DNA of 58,257 nucleotides from a virus. Positions 37,612 to 47,704 of this stretch are shown here, one piece after another. The stretch is taken from the IMG/VR virus record IMGVR_UViG_3300027971_002004, positions 1 through 58,257 of that record, one strand, 5' to 3'. Numbering within the stretch: the first letter of the stretch is position 1; each line of letters opens with the position of its first letter. Below the pieces are notes generated by a model. The model saw only the letters and a program-made list of their open reading frames with translations, was not told where the DNA came from and searched no databases. The translations under genes and the position numbers were made by a program.

Positions 37612-40600
37612 ATTTGTAATTGCACTGGTGTGAGTGCCGCAATTACTAATACATCATTTGCAGTTGCACCATTTACAAAAATCTCAAACGGTGCTGATTT
37701 AATCTCATATAAATCACCAAAACTCATTGTAGGGTCATTTGGTACGAGAACTACTGAACTTACTAAATCACCTAATTGTGCATGTAAATATGCACTCAAT
37801 TCTGAGAAATAGAATGTGTCTCCAAATCCCCAATTATTAATATTGAAATAACTATTCATTGCAGATAAAACTGCACTACGTATTTCACTATCACTTGCAT
37901 TGGTTGATTGAGATTTAATTACCTTAACCGTTCCCTGTAGTTGAGTTGGTGCCTTTGTACCAAACAGTGGAAGAAACCGAACACTATTAGGTACTACACT
38001 ATCAGTTAACATTTTGTATTCATTTAGATTGCTATATGCCTGTTGCAATTCATTAATGGTTGGGACATTTGGTTTTGTAATAGTTCCAGTAGAATCTTGA
38101 ATCCAATTTGTATACTCAGTATAATATGCTTGTGTTACTAAATATAAATCAATAATATTTGTAGTAGTAGGATCAATACGTGTAGTATTATTGCTATTAT
38201 GTCTATATTGATATGCTAACTCTTGTCTACCGGGCTTCATTAAATATTGGGGTTGACTAATCACTAAGTAGTACGGCGTAGTGACTGCGGTATCTTGCAC
38301 TGTTGTGTAAAATACATTATCACTATATGCGTAAAATACTTGTCCTAAAGGATATTCATACTTAACAACTTCAATATTAGATAATGTAGGATATTGATAT
38401 ACTACATCACTAGTGTATATCAATTGATATCGAGATAAATTAACGGCGTCCTCTATCAATTCAAAGAATGTATAGATACCTGTATTAATTCCACCGGTTA
38501 CATAACCTGTTACCGTTTCAAAAAAATCAGGATCAGTTACAATTTCTTTATTGTTAACATCTATACTTGCTACTTCAACTTCAAAATCATTGACATAACC
38601 ATCGCTCTCCACTGTTTGACCAATTACATTAACCTGTACAGGTCTTGCTAATGGATAATTACTACTAGGTTGAGAATTAGATGGCAATACTTTAACATAA
38701 TCTGCTAATATTTTTCCAGTAAAAGGATCATACACTAACTTACCTGTTTCAAACCAAAATCTAGTATCAGCAACACTACCAAAATAATAGCGCAATGACC
38801 TATATGATATTTGATATCTATTACTACCTATACTATTAAAATTTACAAACCATCCAGATGCATCATATGCATCAATACTCCACCTATCTTGTGTAATTAA
38901 TAAAGCATTATTAAATTTCAAACTGAAACTTTGATTTAATTCCATTCTAATAACACATTCATTAATTACTGCTGTAGGAAGTGTGTTACCGAATGCAGGA
39001 ATAACCTGAGTGATAATAGCTCCGGTAGGAATAAATCCATTTAATGTTACTGGTCCTGATCCATTACTAAAATTACCAGTGCCATTATTATAACCATCAC
39101 CTATTACACTTAATATAGTTGTCCAATAAAATAAGGTGTCACTTGGACTTGCAATACCATATACTAATCTATTAGTTGAATCAAAGTATGCACCTGCGGG
39201 TGCTGTGACTTTAATTAACGCACCTTTGGTAACATATTTCATATTATGTGTATTATATGTGCCAGTAGCTATTGGAACATTAGCTGATCCACTTATATTA
39301 TAAAAATAACCTGTATTACTATTTGCATCTACTGTACTTGTATTCCAATATACAACGCCATCACCTGACGCAACATTAATATTATAGCGTGGATAATTTT
39401 GTAGATAATATTGCTTTGCACGATTGTCAGACAAAGCAAGTGCTAATGAATCAGTTAAGAATTTAATGATATCACCGGTGTTTGTAATAGTTAATAATAA
39501 ATAACCATCATCACTATTTTGATATAGACCCCCGTCACCTGCAAATGAATTCGTGCTGGAGTATTTTCCTGTAGGATCAAGTAGGTCTAAATTTTTAGAC
39601 ACGCCAATAGAACTACGATTAATAGCGGCACTTTTAATAATTGAACTGTATAATGTATATGGGAAATTTGTATAATCTTCACCATTAACCATTCTGTTCT
39701 GAGTATAATATCGAGCAGGAGCACGTAGTTTAATGTTTGCTAATGATTCTCTGGCTTGCGCTGTTGAAGCTGGTGTTTGTAATGATAATCCTATAGTGAG
39801 TGCTTCTGTTCGTCCTGTTCTGCTAATATACTGTATTGTTACTTGAATCCCCTGCATTTCAGTTGGATCAATAGTATATGTTAATGCATTACCTGCACGT
39901 ACATATGCTCTAAATGTTCCAACAGGTGCTTCGGAAAATACTCCATCACCGAAACTATAGCTAACTTGGTCATTGAACCTTGATACAACTGAGAATACTT
40001 TTTTGTAACTATTCTCGGTTTGAAGTGAAGCATTAGCATATACACTATCTACTAATCTCCAAAGCGTTCTACCACCATTGCTAGAATTTAATTGGTATAA
40101 CCAAGTATCGGTGTTGTTGATACCTTGAATATCAATATCAACTACTTGATTACTAATCTGTTGAGCTAAATTAAAATCGTAAGTCTGCAATGTTCCTTGT
40201 TTAAAATAAAAGAAGAAACCTGTATTTGGACTACCATAACCCAATTTATCATTACGATACATCATGTTCATCTTACCACTAGGTGCAGGTGGAATCTCAT
40301 AAACAGAATCCTGATCTAGACTAGTTGCGCTTACTAATTCAAAATTCATATTGATGGTATCTACTGTGCTACTGAATGGTACAATAGGTAAATTAGCAGG
40401 AGGAATATTTAATGAATATTCATCCGTTTTTACTCCTAATAATTCTGCTGAGTTACCGGGGCGACCAACACGCTGACTGTTAATTAATGCACTATTGATA
40501 ATCGTGTTAAACTGCTCTAACCAACCAGCATTTGCAGGATCATTCCAAAGAATAGTTTGATTACTTAAGTTGATTCCGTTAACATCGGTAATGTTTTCAG

Positions 40601-40976
40601 TTGTACTAATGTTTGTTACTTTAAGATAGCCCTGACCTGCAATATTACGTTTAGGATTATAACCTACTAAATTTGCTAATTTGATAACACTATCTCTACG
40701 CTCAGCCGTATCAATAAAGTTTTCACGTGTGTTTAGGTCATTACGAAAGGCTAAACCCTGTCCCATAAACGCAATAACGTCTAATATTGCAATAAATTCA
40801 CTAGATTCAATGTAATCGTTGAAGGTTTCAGGATAATAAGTACGTAAATAATCTATGAAACTCTTGCGTAGGGTTTCATAATCGTAGCTTTTAAAATCGG
40901 CTTCACGAAAGGTTTGATAGATTTGTTGCCAATTCTGAACACCAAATATTGCTGATTGTCGGGATGATGTTGCCAT
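37605..40976 (-). CDS. 6: Baseplate wedge protein, gp6-like
   Basis: The N-terminal 130 residues of this 1123-residue protein (FREADFKSYDYETLRKSFID, YIESSEFIAILDVIAFMGQG, AFRNDLNTRENFIDTA, SVIKLANLVGYNPKR) are characteristic of the gp6/J-like wedge family of contractile tails. gp6 forms the inner ring of the baseplate and links neighbouring wedges. The middle part carries FSVVSRFNDQVSYSFGDG and VGTFRAYVRAG. The C-terminus (EIRSAVLSAMNSYFNINNW, FYFSELSAYLHAQLGD) matches the conserved end of this family. It is longer than T4 gp6 (about 660 residues), in line with relatives in marine phages. It lies immediately downstream of the gp25 homologue, as expected. Confidence 0.9.
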   Translation of the reverse strand: MATSSRQSAIFGVQNWQQIYQTFREADFKSYDYETLRKSFIDYLRTYYPETFNDYIESSEFIAILDVIAFMGQGLAFRNDLNTRENFIDTAERRDSVIKLANLVGYNPKRNIAGQGYLKVTNISTTENITDVNGINLSNQTILWNDPANAGWLEQFNTIINSALINSQRVGRPGNSAELLGVKTDEYSLNIPPANLPIVPFSSTVDTINMNFELVSATSLDQDSVYEIPPAPSGKMNMMYRNDKLGYGSPNTGFFFYFKQGTLQTYDFNLAQQISNQVVDIDIQGINNTDTWLYQLNSSNGGRTLWRLVDSVYANASLQTENSYKKVFSVVSRFNDQVSYSFGDGVFSEAPVGTFRAYVRAGNALTYTIDPTEMQGIQVTIQYISRTGRTEALTIGLSLQTPASTAQARESLANIKLRAPARYYTQNRMVNGEDYTNFPYTLYSSIIKSAAINRSSIGVSKNLDLLDPTGKYSSTNSFAGDGGLYQNSDDGYLLLTITNTGDIIKFLTDSLALALSDNRAKQYYLQNYPRYNINVASGDGVVYWNTSTVDANSNTGYFYNISGSANVPIATGTYNTHNMKYVTKGALIKVTAPAGAYFDSTNRLVYGIASPSDTLFYWTTILSVIGDGYNNGTGNFSNGSGPVTLNGFIPTGAIITQVIPAFGNTLPTAVINECVIRMELNQSFSLKFNNALLITQDRWSIDAYDASGWFVNFNSIGSNRYQISYRSLRYYFGSVADTRFWFETGKLVYDPFTGKILADYVKVLPSNSQPSSNYPLARPVQVNVIGQTVESDGYVNDFEVEVASIDVNNKEIVTDPDFFETVTGYVTGGINTGIYTFFELIEDAVNLSRYQLIYTSDVVYQYPTLSNIEVVKYEYPLGQVFYAYSDNVFYTTVQDTAVTTPYYLVISQPQYLMKPGRQELAYQYRHNSNNTTRIDPTTTNIIDLYLVTQAYYTEYTNWIQDSTGTITKPNVPTINELQQAYSNLNEYKMLTDSVVPNSVRFLPLFGTKAPTQLQGTVKVIKSQSTNASDSEIRSAVLSAMNSYFNINNWGFGDTFYFSELSAYLHAQLGDLVSSVVLVPNDPTMSFGDLYEIKSAPFEIFVNGATANDVLVIAALTPVQLQIR

Positions 40977-40993
40977 AGTTATTCTCTTTTAAG

Positions 40994-41003
40994 TATTTAT
41001 CTT
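40994..41003 (-). promoter_or_regulatory. Late-promoter-like AAGATAAATA before gp6
   Basis: On the minus strand AAGATAAATACTT lies 18 bases upstream of the gp6 ATG, followed by AAAAGAG as ribosome binding site. It resembles the T4 late form TATAAATACT. Confidence 0.55.
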
Positions 41004-41024
41004 AAATGAAAACAACGGTTTTTG

Positions 41025-41474
41025 TTATTGTATGCTAGCAGTATTAGTTAAATTATTAAAGAAAACATTCAATATTTCTGCATTATTGAAGGGTGCAATA
41101 GCCAATTCTACTTCAAGTAATATGCCATTTTCCTGTGTATAACTTTTTACTGTATTGATGATTAATCTAGGATCATTGTTACCAATTCTACGTATCTCAT
41201 TTTCAATTGTCAATCTAGTGTCAGCATCATTTGGCTCAAAAATATAACTCCAAATAGTAGAACCATAACCAGGATTTCCAACTTTCTGCCCCTGCTGAAT
41301 GTTCAGTGCATTGACAAAATCTCTAATTACCAATGGTTCGTCTACAATACGATACTTTTTACCCGGGATAGTTGGCTTTAACACACCGCCGGTACCGCCA
41401 TCTATGCCAGTACTGGCATTAGTTGTCTTTGGCTCATTTGCCCCGATTGTTGAGAATCCTACATATGTTGGCAT
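41025..41474 (-). CDS. 25: Baseplate wedge protein, gp25-like
   Basis: This 149-residue protein belongs to the GPW/gp25 family. It contains DEPLVIRDFVNALNIQQGQK, NPGYGSTIWSYIFEPNDADT, and then IENEIRRIGNNDPRLIIN. T4 gp25 has 132 residues, so the length fits. gp25 sits in the wedge core together with gp6 and gp7 and helps start sheath assembly. The gene is followed directly by gp6, the same order as in other T4-like phages. A GCATAAATA late-like motif lies upstream at 41492-41500. Confidence 0.9.
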   Translation of the reverse strand: MPTYVGFSTIGANEPKTTNASTGIDGGTGGVLKPTIPGKKYRIVDEPLVIRDFVNALNIQQGQKVGNPGYGSTIWSYIFEPNDADTRLTIENEIRRIGNNDPRLIINTVKSYTQENGILLEVELAIAPFNNAEILNVFFNNLTNTASIQ

Positions 41475-41491
41475 AGTTTATCCTATAGCTA

Positions 41492-41500
41492 TATTTATGC
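41492..41500 (-). promoter_or_regulatory. Late-promoter-like GCATAAATA before gp25
   Basis: On the minus strand GCATAAATATAGC lies 17 bases ahead of the gp25 ATG, just inside and after the end of the spike gene (stop at 41495). It fits the T4 late-type core ATAAATA. Confidence 0.5.
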
Positions 41501-44500
41501 TACTGTGTTTAAGGTTTTTAGCTCTTCACCTAGCGCAAACCATTTATCTCTCAGTACATCCAGTTGAGGGTCACCTGCTGGAAGTTCAGTTTTTGCTTTA
41601 GCGTATTCTAATCTAGCGTTTCTAACTTCTTCAATTTTAGCCATTAATTTTTTGGTCAATTCAGCTTGTTCATTGAGTTTTTCAAACAGTTTTTCAGTGC
41701 TTGGGGTGTCCCCCGTAGTTGCAGGATTACCACCATAATTAGGTAATGGTATCTTTGGACTACCAAATACACTAGATAACTGACTTGTTAATGATGTGCG
41801 GTCATTTGTATTGATGCCGACAACAGGCAATGTAATTGAGACTGCACCACCTGAACTTAATGATGCAATAGAACTATTTAACTTTGAAGCTAATGCTGGA
41901 CTTAGTCCAATACTTGCTAATGCTTGTAATGATGCTCCGGGAGCTTTTAATTTATCTATTAAACTACTTGCGCCACCTGCTAAGTTACCGGTACTTATAG
42001 ATGCAGTAACTTGTGATATTGCTCCGGATATATTGCTAGCACCCGGTATTGAATTGATTGCACCTTTCGCACCATTGATAACCGTTGCTACTGCATTTTG
42101 TGCTCCGGGTAGTCCACTTAGTCCGGTAGAAGAGTTACCAGGTAATAATGCTCCAACTGAGTTAACTGCATTTTGTGCAACATTTGCGACACTTGATGCG
42201 GCTGCTACGCCAGTTGTTACTGCTTTAGTAACACTATCCAATCCGTTAATTGCTGATGATGCGGCTCCTGATGCGATACTTGCGGCATCTATTCCTGAAG
42301 CTGAGGCTGCAGATTTCAATACTCCGGCAACATCACTTGCTTCTGTGCCAGACGCCTGTACATCTGCTGTAGCCTTATCCGCAATTTGTTTTAAGTTTTG
42401 CGGTACACCTGCTTTAAGTGCTGGGAATCCACCAGTAATTGCGGCAAATGCCGATCCAGCAATACCTTTTGCACTATCAAACATACCAGACAATCCAGCT
42501 GTAGCTCCTTTTGCTAATCCAGATAATGATCCTGCTATTGAACTTAATCCTCCGGTGCTTGATTCAGCTAAATTGGCCGCATAATTACCTGAGGTTATTG
42601 ATCCAGTTACACTGCCTATTAATCCATTAACTGATTTACCAACTGATGCTCCAATGTTAGATATACCTTTTCCTAAATTGCCGGACGCTGTTTTCATAAA
42701 ATTAACAGTGTTGGATAGTCCAGCTGTTGCTGTTGCCGTAATTATACCAGCTACTGCACCGGATGCTTCCTTACCTGTCATAACACCTGATTGGGTTAGT
42801 TGAGTTTGTGCTTGTTGGAAAGTAGAAACTTGAGTTTTAACTTGAGCAGTGGTACTAGCTATATAGGCTTGTAAATTCTCTGCACCTGGCATGCCAGTAA
42901 ACAAGTTGTCCGTCATTGCTTCTTCAACTGTTTTACCCTGAGAAATTAGTGAGGCAATCAATACGGCTGATCCGGGCTTCAGTATTCCAGCAGATTCCAT
43001 TTGCTGAGGACTTTGTGCCAACTTACCAATTGCCGCAACTGGTCCGGACGCTGTTTGTACAACACTTGCACCTAATGCAGTAGCGGCTGCAGCCGGACCC
43101 GTTTGTGCCATAGCCGCTACTTGTCCAACCATGTTTGTTGTAGTATTTTTGTCTAGTGCTTTGCTAATTGCACCAGTGACTGGCACTGTCGCAGATACAC
43201 TTGCAGATACAGGAGTGTTAGGGGTATCAGATACTTGTGCATTTACTGCCGCAACTGCCAAAGATGGGGGACTTGGGAAATTAGCATTAGCATTATTGTC
43301 TACTTTAACATCTACACCCTGATTTGCACTAGACCACGGTGCATGTGCAGGTGCTCTACTTGCAATACTAAACAATGATCCTGGTGCGGCTGCCCAACCT
43401 TTAGTTGAATCATACAGTGTATCAGTATGTGCTACAACCGTTATTGGTTTAACTTCAGCTGGTACAAGGCCAGCTGATCCTGTATTTAAATTAACCTTAC
43501 TACCGTTAATAAAGGTAGTTGCTGAACTAGCAAAACTTGCCTCTCCGCCTGAATTTAAACTCATCCCGGCACCTACTTTTAATGTATATTGACCCAATGA
43601 TTGTATTTTATAATCAGTACCAATTCTAAAATCAGTTTTCTTATCACTATTAATAGTGATATTTTCTCCATAAAGATTAAAATCTTTCTTGGCATGCATA
43701 TTGATATTGTTGTCAGCATGTAAATTTAAATCGCCCTGTGTTCTAATGTTAACTGAGTTGGTAGCATACAAATCAATAGTACCTTCTTTACCTAACTCAA
43801 CCCAACTTTGTCCATTAGCGTGAATGATATGTAAACATTGACCATCATCACTCATTAGTATTTGATGCCCCAAACTGCTACGTATTCTTATTAATTGATC
43901 TCTACCTAATAGGTCACCGTCGTCCATTACAATACTATGACCAACCCTACGTGAAGTTATTTTTAATCCACTCTGTTGTCCTTCACCGGTTGCGGCGTCA
44001 GCAATTGTTTCATCAGTAAAGCCACCTTCATAGATAGGTCTACCAGGAGTGTTAACTCCCCAACCAACACGACTAGGACTTTCACGTTGCGCTGATGTAC
44101 CGATAGTACCTCTAATTGTATCTCTAATTAAACCTTGTTGATTTAATACACCTGCAAGATAACTGTTAACTGGTTTAGGTTCATTATAGAATGTAGGACT
44201 ATCATTGATTGCATTATTATTTGTGTTGATGTTAGTGACGGGTAATTTTTTTGCCCCACCATAACTGTTTGCTTCACTTGAATTAGTAACTACTGTTTCT
44301 GTTGATCCGTTTGCTGGCACCATAAACAATGCTTCTGGTTCTGGTACACAACCGATCCAATATCCGTAATTAGGATCACCATTAACAAATACACAAATAA
44401 CAGTTGTGCCTATATCAGGTGGACTACTCCACATTCCATAACTGACAGGATTTTGTAAATATGTTCCGTATCCTGTCTTATCACCTGTACCCTCAGTTAG

Positions 44501-44722
44501 TCCATAAAAAGGTGTCATGTAACTAACTGTAATCCAACTATTACTATCAGAAGGATCAGTGCCTCCCATATCACTTATATAAACTCTCAATCGACCTGAA
44601 CGTATTGGATCAATATTATCTTTCACTACTCCAAATACAGGCACCGGACTAACTACCGCACCTCCTGCACCTAATTTACTTGCGCTTGTTGCGCCTTTGG
44701 GTTTAAAGATATTATTTGCCAT
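41495..44722 (-). CDS. 5: Central baseplate spike/hub protein (gp5/VgrG-like)
   Basis: Residues about 20-135 of this 1075-residue protein (VPVFGVVKDNIDPIRSGRLR, PDIGTTVICVFVNGDPNYGY) form the OB-fold region of the gp5/VgrG family. Residues about 245-420 include RVGHSIVMDDGDLLG and the repetitive LNLHADNNINMHAKKDFNLY, typical of the beta-helical spike. No lysozyme domain is visible, unlike T4 gp5. Residues about 420-960 are low-complexity Ala/Gly/Ser-rich with helical character (GLSSIAGSLSGLAKGATAGL), more like a tape measure or membrane-active segment. A charged coiled-coil-like end follows (LFEKLNEQAELTKKLMAKIE). It lies between the 884-residue hub-like gene and gp25. The tip would puncture the outer membrane of the host. 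Confidence 0.85.
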   Translation of the reverse strand: MANNIFKPKGATSASKLGAGGAVVSPVPVFGVVKDNIDPIRSGRLRVYISDMGGTDPSDSNSWITVSYMTPFYGLTEGTGDKTGYGTYLQNPVSYGMWSSPPDIGTTVICVFVNGDPNYGYWIGCVPEPEALFMVPANGSTETVVTNSSEANSYGGAKKLPVTNINTNNNAINDSPTFYNEPKPVNSYLAGVLNQQGLIRDTIRGTIGTSAQRESPSRVGWGVNTPGRPIYEGGFTDETIADAATGEGQQSGLKITSRRVGHSIVMDDGDLLGRDQLIRIRSSLGHQILMSDDGQCLHIIHANGQSWVELGKEGTIDLYATNSVNIRTQGDLNLHADNNINMHAKKDFNLYGENITINSDKKTDFRIGTDYKIQSLGQYTLKVGAGMSLNSGGEASFASSATTFINGSKVNLNTGSAGLVPAEVKPITVVAHTDTLYDSTKGWAAAPGSLFSIASRAPAHAPWSSANQGVDVKVDNNANANFPSPPSLAVAAVNAQVSDTPNTPVSASVSATVPVTGAISKALDKNTTTNMVGQVAAMAQTGPAAAATALGASVVQTASGPVAAIGKLAQSPQQMESAGILKPGSAVLIASLISQGKTVEEAMTDNLFTGMPGAENLQAYIASTTAQVKTQVSTFQQAQTQLTQSGVMTGKEASGAVAGIITATATAGLSNTVNFMKTASGNLGKGISNIGASVGKSVNGLIGSVTGSITSGNYAANLAESSTGGLSSIAGSLSGLAKGATAGLSGMFDSAKGIAGSAFAAITGGFPALKAGVPQNLKQIADKATADVQASGTEASDVAGVLKSAASASGIDAASIASGAASSAINGLDSVTKAVTTGVAAASSVANVAQNAVNSVGALLPGNSSTGLSGLPGAQNAVATVINGAKGAINSIPGASNISGAISQVTASISTGNLAGGASSLIDKLKAPGASLQALASIGLSPALASKLNSSIASLSSGGAVSITLPVVGINTNDRTSLTSQLSSVFGSPKIPLPNYGGNPATTGDTPSTEKLFEKLNEQAELTKKLMAKIEEVRNARLEYAKAKTELPAGDPQLDVLRDKWFALGEELKTLNTVA

Positions 44723-44737
44723 ATTAATTATTTAATG

Positions 44738-47392
44738 TTATACACCTTCACCGGGTCTTGTTCTAGTGTTTAATGTAGTATCTTGCGTTTCTCTGCCAGC
44801 GTCAGGGCTTTGAGCATTGGCAACACCTGCTTGTGTTAGCCCCACACTTTGTACACTATCATCATTTGCTACACCTTGTCTTGTATTTTCTGTTGTAGTT
44901 GTATTTGGTGAACTACTATAGAAAAGTGAAATATCATCAGCCAATCTATTAGCTGCCACTGCTTCATCTACACCAGAAAATTCATTATCAGGAGTATATC
45001 CGGATGAAGCTGATGTGGTGCCTCCACTACTTGGTGTAGGCCCGTCGCCACCTTCACTCGTACCTGTACGTACATCTGATCCTGCTAAATCTATTCTTCT
45101 AGGATCATTTGCGGCGAATGCGGATCTTGCATTATTTGCATTTTCTTTTGTTAATGCTACTCCGGTTCTTGCGGCGGTTGCATCTGTTACATTTGCTCTT
45201 CCACCAAGTGCCGCAGCCGGTGTGCCTAATACTCCGGGGAAATCATTAATGGTACAATTCAATGTTTGCTGAAAGGAGCCACTTTTAAAGCTATGTTCTA
45301 TATCAAGCACCATATAACTAACACCTTTAACTTTATTAGCTACTGCGGCTGGATAATTCCAAAAATATATTGATGAATTTATACTCATCAAACCATCACT
45401 ATTCTTATAATCTGTTGCTTCTTTAAAATCTATTTCAATGAAAACTTGTCCACCGTTTGGATTGATAGTAAACCCATCACTACCATAAAATTGATTGTAT
45501 ATCTGATTAATACTTGCCGGTGTTTCTTGTGACAAATAATCTGGATCACCTAATATAGTAATTCTTGCTTTAGTATATGCACCCGGATCAAATAAACTAG
45601 TCATGTATGCATTTTGTGCTTCCATACCAACATTTAATCCTCCTTGTGAGTCTTGATTTTGTTTCTGATTTGGATATGTAGGTACCGTTGCGCCTCCACC
45701 TTGACTAGCTGGATCTCCATTAGGGGTTAATGCTACATTAAAATACGTATTATCCATTGTCTGCTCATATGACAATATTTCACTATTCTTACCCGTAAAC
45801 CAATATTCATATCGCTTATGCGGGCCATAATATTTGCTAGATTTTGTGTAAGGAGATGCGGCTGCAGGAGTTTCATATGGTTGTATGACGTATGTAATTT
45901 CATACGCAAAATCACCCACTTTATTATCAAATCCTAAACATTTAATTTCCGGACTTAAATTGTACCACTTGACAGGCGGTACATCTTTTTTAACAATAAC
46001 CTCATTACTGCCCGTGTCTTCATCAGGTTCTTCACTTGCAAGAAATATAACTTTAAGTGCATCAGCCATGTATGAACTCTGTTTTATAATATTATTAATT
46101 GCCTGTGCTATGGGAATACCACCTTTAACTTGTATTAATTTTCTAGTGGTATCTGGCACTGCATTAATACTAGTAGATTCATTTACTTCATTTGCATTAT
46201 CTGCCCTACTCATTGGATATCTAGATTTATCTAAATCTGCATCAGTAACAAGTCTTGCGTTTTTTAATAAAGCAGTGTCTCCTACAAATCTAACACCATA
46301 TACATTTGGTATTTCAATTGCTTTTTCTCTTTTTAATTCATTCTGAGTCTCGTTTAATGTTTGTAACAAGCTTGTGATTCCGTCGCCTTTACCTACCAAT
46401 GCTTCTTCAACTGTTCCTGCTGAAACAGGTACATAGGTATTTACCATACCTCTAGCTGTTCCCATACTAACCGTAGTTGATACAACAGACCCTCCTATGT
46501 TATATGTTGTCGCACCGCCGTTAATTTTAAATTTCATTGATGTTAATAATATATCATAAAATCTTTCATATACACCGCTAGCATCCGGGCTGGTGTTTAG
46601 TGTATCATCCGCAAACACTTGGCTAGCATTTGCTATATTTCCATTTTTATCATATCCCTGAAATCTAATACCCAATACAAAAAATTGTTTAGTGCCGTTT
46701 GTGGCTTTTTCATAATTTTTTATTTTACTATTTTTTACTAAAGCATCTCTTGCTCTTTTCAATTTAGTAATAAAAGAAAAACCATATGGTTCATATATGT
46801 TAAATGACAAACTTGTTACATTGGATGTACTCTGAGTACTTTTACCGTTAACAGCATTTTTAATTTTTAAATCGTCAATGTAAAAATCTAATTCAAATCC
46901 GGGTGCTCTCTTGCTTGTGGTATTATTAACACCACCTGATTGTGCAATTAAAAATGCACCACCGTTTGTTGCTTGTCCATTAGCATCTGTTGCTGATAAT
47001 GCATTGATATTTTTTCTACCTGATAACTGAAATGCATCATATGCGTCAGGTGTTATCATATACAAGCTTAGTTGGTATGTGTAACTACTGAAATTACCTA
47101 ATGGGTTTTGTAATCTACTACCTGGTTTAGGTGATTTACCTACACCTTTATCAACTACACTATTGCCTGCAGGTGATTGGGCTTTACCTGATTGTGTTTG
47201 ACCTGCAAAACTTTTATTGATAGTTTCTTTTTCATCACTACCGGTTGCAGTAGCATTATTTTCTTTGGTAGATAGACGGGAGGCATAGTCTTTATCATAG
47301 CTATATTCACCGTCACCGTCGGTCCCGCCTAAATCATTTTTATCAGGTGTAGAAGATATTATCTCACCGTAATCACCGTATAATATTGCCAT
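44738..47392 (-). CDS. Large baseplate hub-like structural protein
   Basis: This 884-residue protein starts MAILYGDYGEIISSTPDKND and includes NPLGNFSSYTYQLSLYMITP, APGFELDFYIDDLKIKN and SFNIYEPYGFSFITKLKRA. The sequence is beta-rich, with a disordered-looking first 90 residues and a low-complexity tail after about 745. I cannot match it to a named T4 protein with confidence. Its place between gp53 and the gp5-like spike suggests the gp27-type hub or a platform protein. Near residue 803 it carries NEFSGVDEAVAANRLADD, a motif that also occurs three times in the gp48/54-like protein. It probably contacts that protein or a shared partner. It has 15-base spacing to the spike gene and begins right after gp53. 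Confidence 0.75.
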   Translation of the reverse strand: MAILYGDYGEIISSTPDKNDLGGTDGDGEYSYDKDYASRLSTKENNATATGSDEKETINKSFAGQTQSGKAQSPAGNSVVDKGVGKSPKPGSRLQNPLGNFSSYTYQLSLYMITPDAYDAFQLSGRKNINALSATDANGQATNGGAFLIAQSGGVNNTTSKRAPGFELDFYIDDLKIKNAVNGKSTQSTSNVTSLSFNIYEPYGFSFITKLKRARDALVKNSKIKNYEKATNGTKQFFVLGIRFQGYDKNGNIANASQVFADDTLNTSPDASGVYERFYDILLTSMKFKINGGATTYNIGGSVVSTTVSMGTARGMVNTYVPVSAGTVEEALVGKGDGITSLLQTLNETQNELKREKAIEIPNVYGVRFVGDTALLKNARLVTDADLDKSRYPMSRADNANEVNESTSINAVPDTTRKLIQVKGGIPIAQAINNIIKQSSYMADALKVIFLASEEPDEDTGSNEVIVKKDVPPVKWYNLSPEIKCLGFDNKVGDFAYEITYVIQPYETPAAASPYTKSSKYYGPHKRYEYWFTGKNSEILSYEQTMDNTYFNVALTPNGDPASQGGGATVPTYPNQKQNQDSQGGLNVGMEAQNAYMTSLFDPGAYTKARITILGDPDYLSQETPASINQIYNQFYGSDGFTINPNGGQVFIEIDFKEATDYKNSDGLMSINSSIYFWNYPAAVANKVKGVSYMVLDIEHSFKSGSFQQTLNCTINDFPGVLGTPAAALGGRANVTDATAARTGVALTKENANNARSAFAANDPRRIDLAGSDVRTGTSEGGDGPTPSSGGTTSASSGYTPDNEFSGVDEAVAANRLADDISLFYSSSPNTTTTENTRQGVANDDSVQSVGLTQAGVANAQSPDAGRETQDTTLNTRTRPGEGV

Positions 47393-47704
47393 TTATATAC
47401 CTAATACTTGTTTTAATGTGGCGGCGTCTGGTAGATATATGCTAGTTCCCGCAGTAAAATCAAAAAACGGATCAGCTAATGTGTTTGGATTTCTGCTTGC
47501 AAATACCCACCATAGCTTTGAATTACTATACAAGTCATACGCTAACATATCGGGACGTAAATTATATGTTTGTGTTATTTCCCAATATCTATCGCTACCC
47601 AATTTAGGAATGGATCTATCTACTAATACATCTAAAAATCTACCATTCACTACGCCTGTAGCAAAATACGGACTTGATGCTGGATATAAACTATTATTAG
47701 ACAT
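47393..47704 (-). CDS. 53: Baseplate wedge protein, gp53-like
   Basis: I use the ATG at 47704 (MSNNSLYPASSPYF, 103 residues). It overlaps the previous stop as TAATG and has a strong GGAGG nine bases upstream; a TTG at 47710 would add only two residues. The core, LRPDMLAYDLYSNSKLWWVF followed by ASRNPNTLADPFFDF and GTSIYLP, is the characteristic gp53 wedge/LysM-like pattern. In T4, gp53 (196 residues) joins completed wedges around the hub. This copy keeps only the conserved core. Its position next to the hub genes fits. Confidence 0.85.
   Translation of the reverse strand: MSNNSLYPASSPYFATGVVNGRFLDVLVDRSIPKLGSDRYWEITQTYNLRPDMLAYDLYSNSKLWWVFASRNPNTLADPFFDFTAGTSIYLPDAATLKQVLGI

Noticed and set aside
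41796-42584. Open frame of 262 residues on the plus strand
   Set aside because: It is antisense to the Ala/Gly/Ser-rich part of the spike gene, where low-complexity codon use keeps the opposite strand open.
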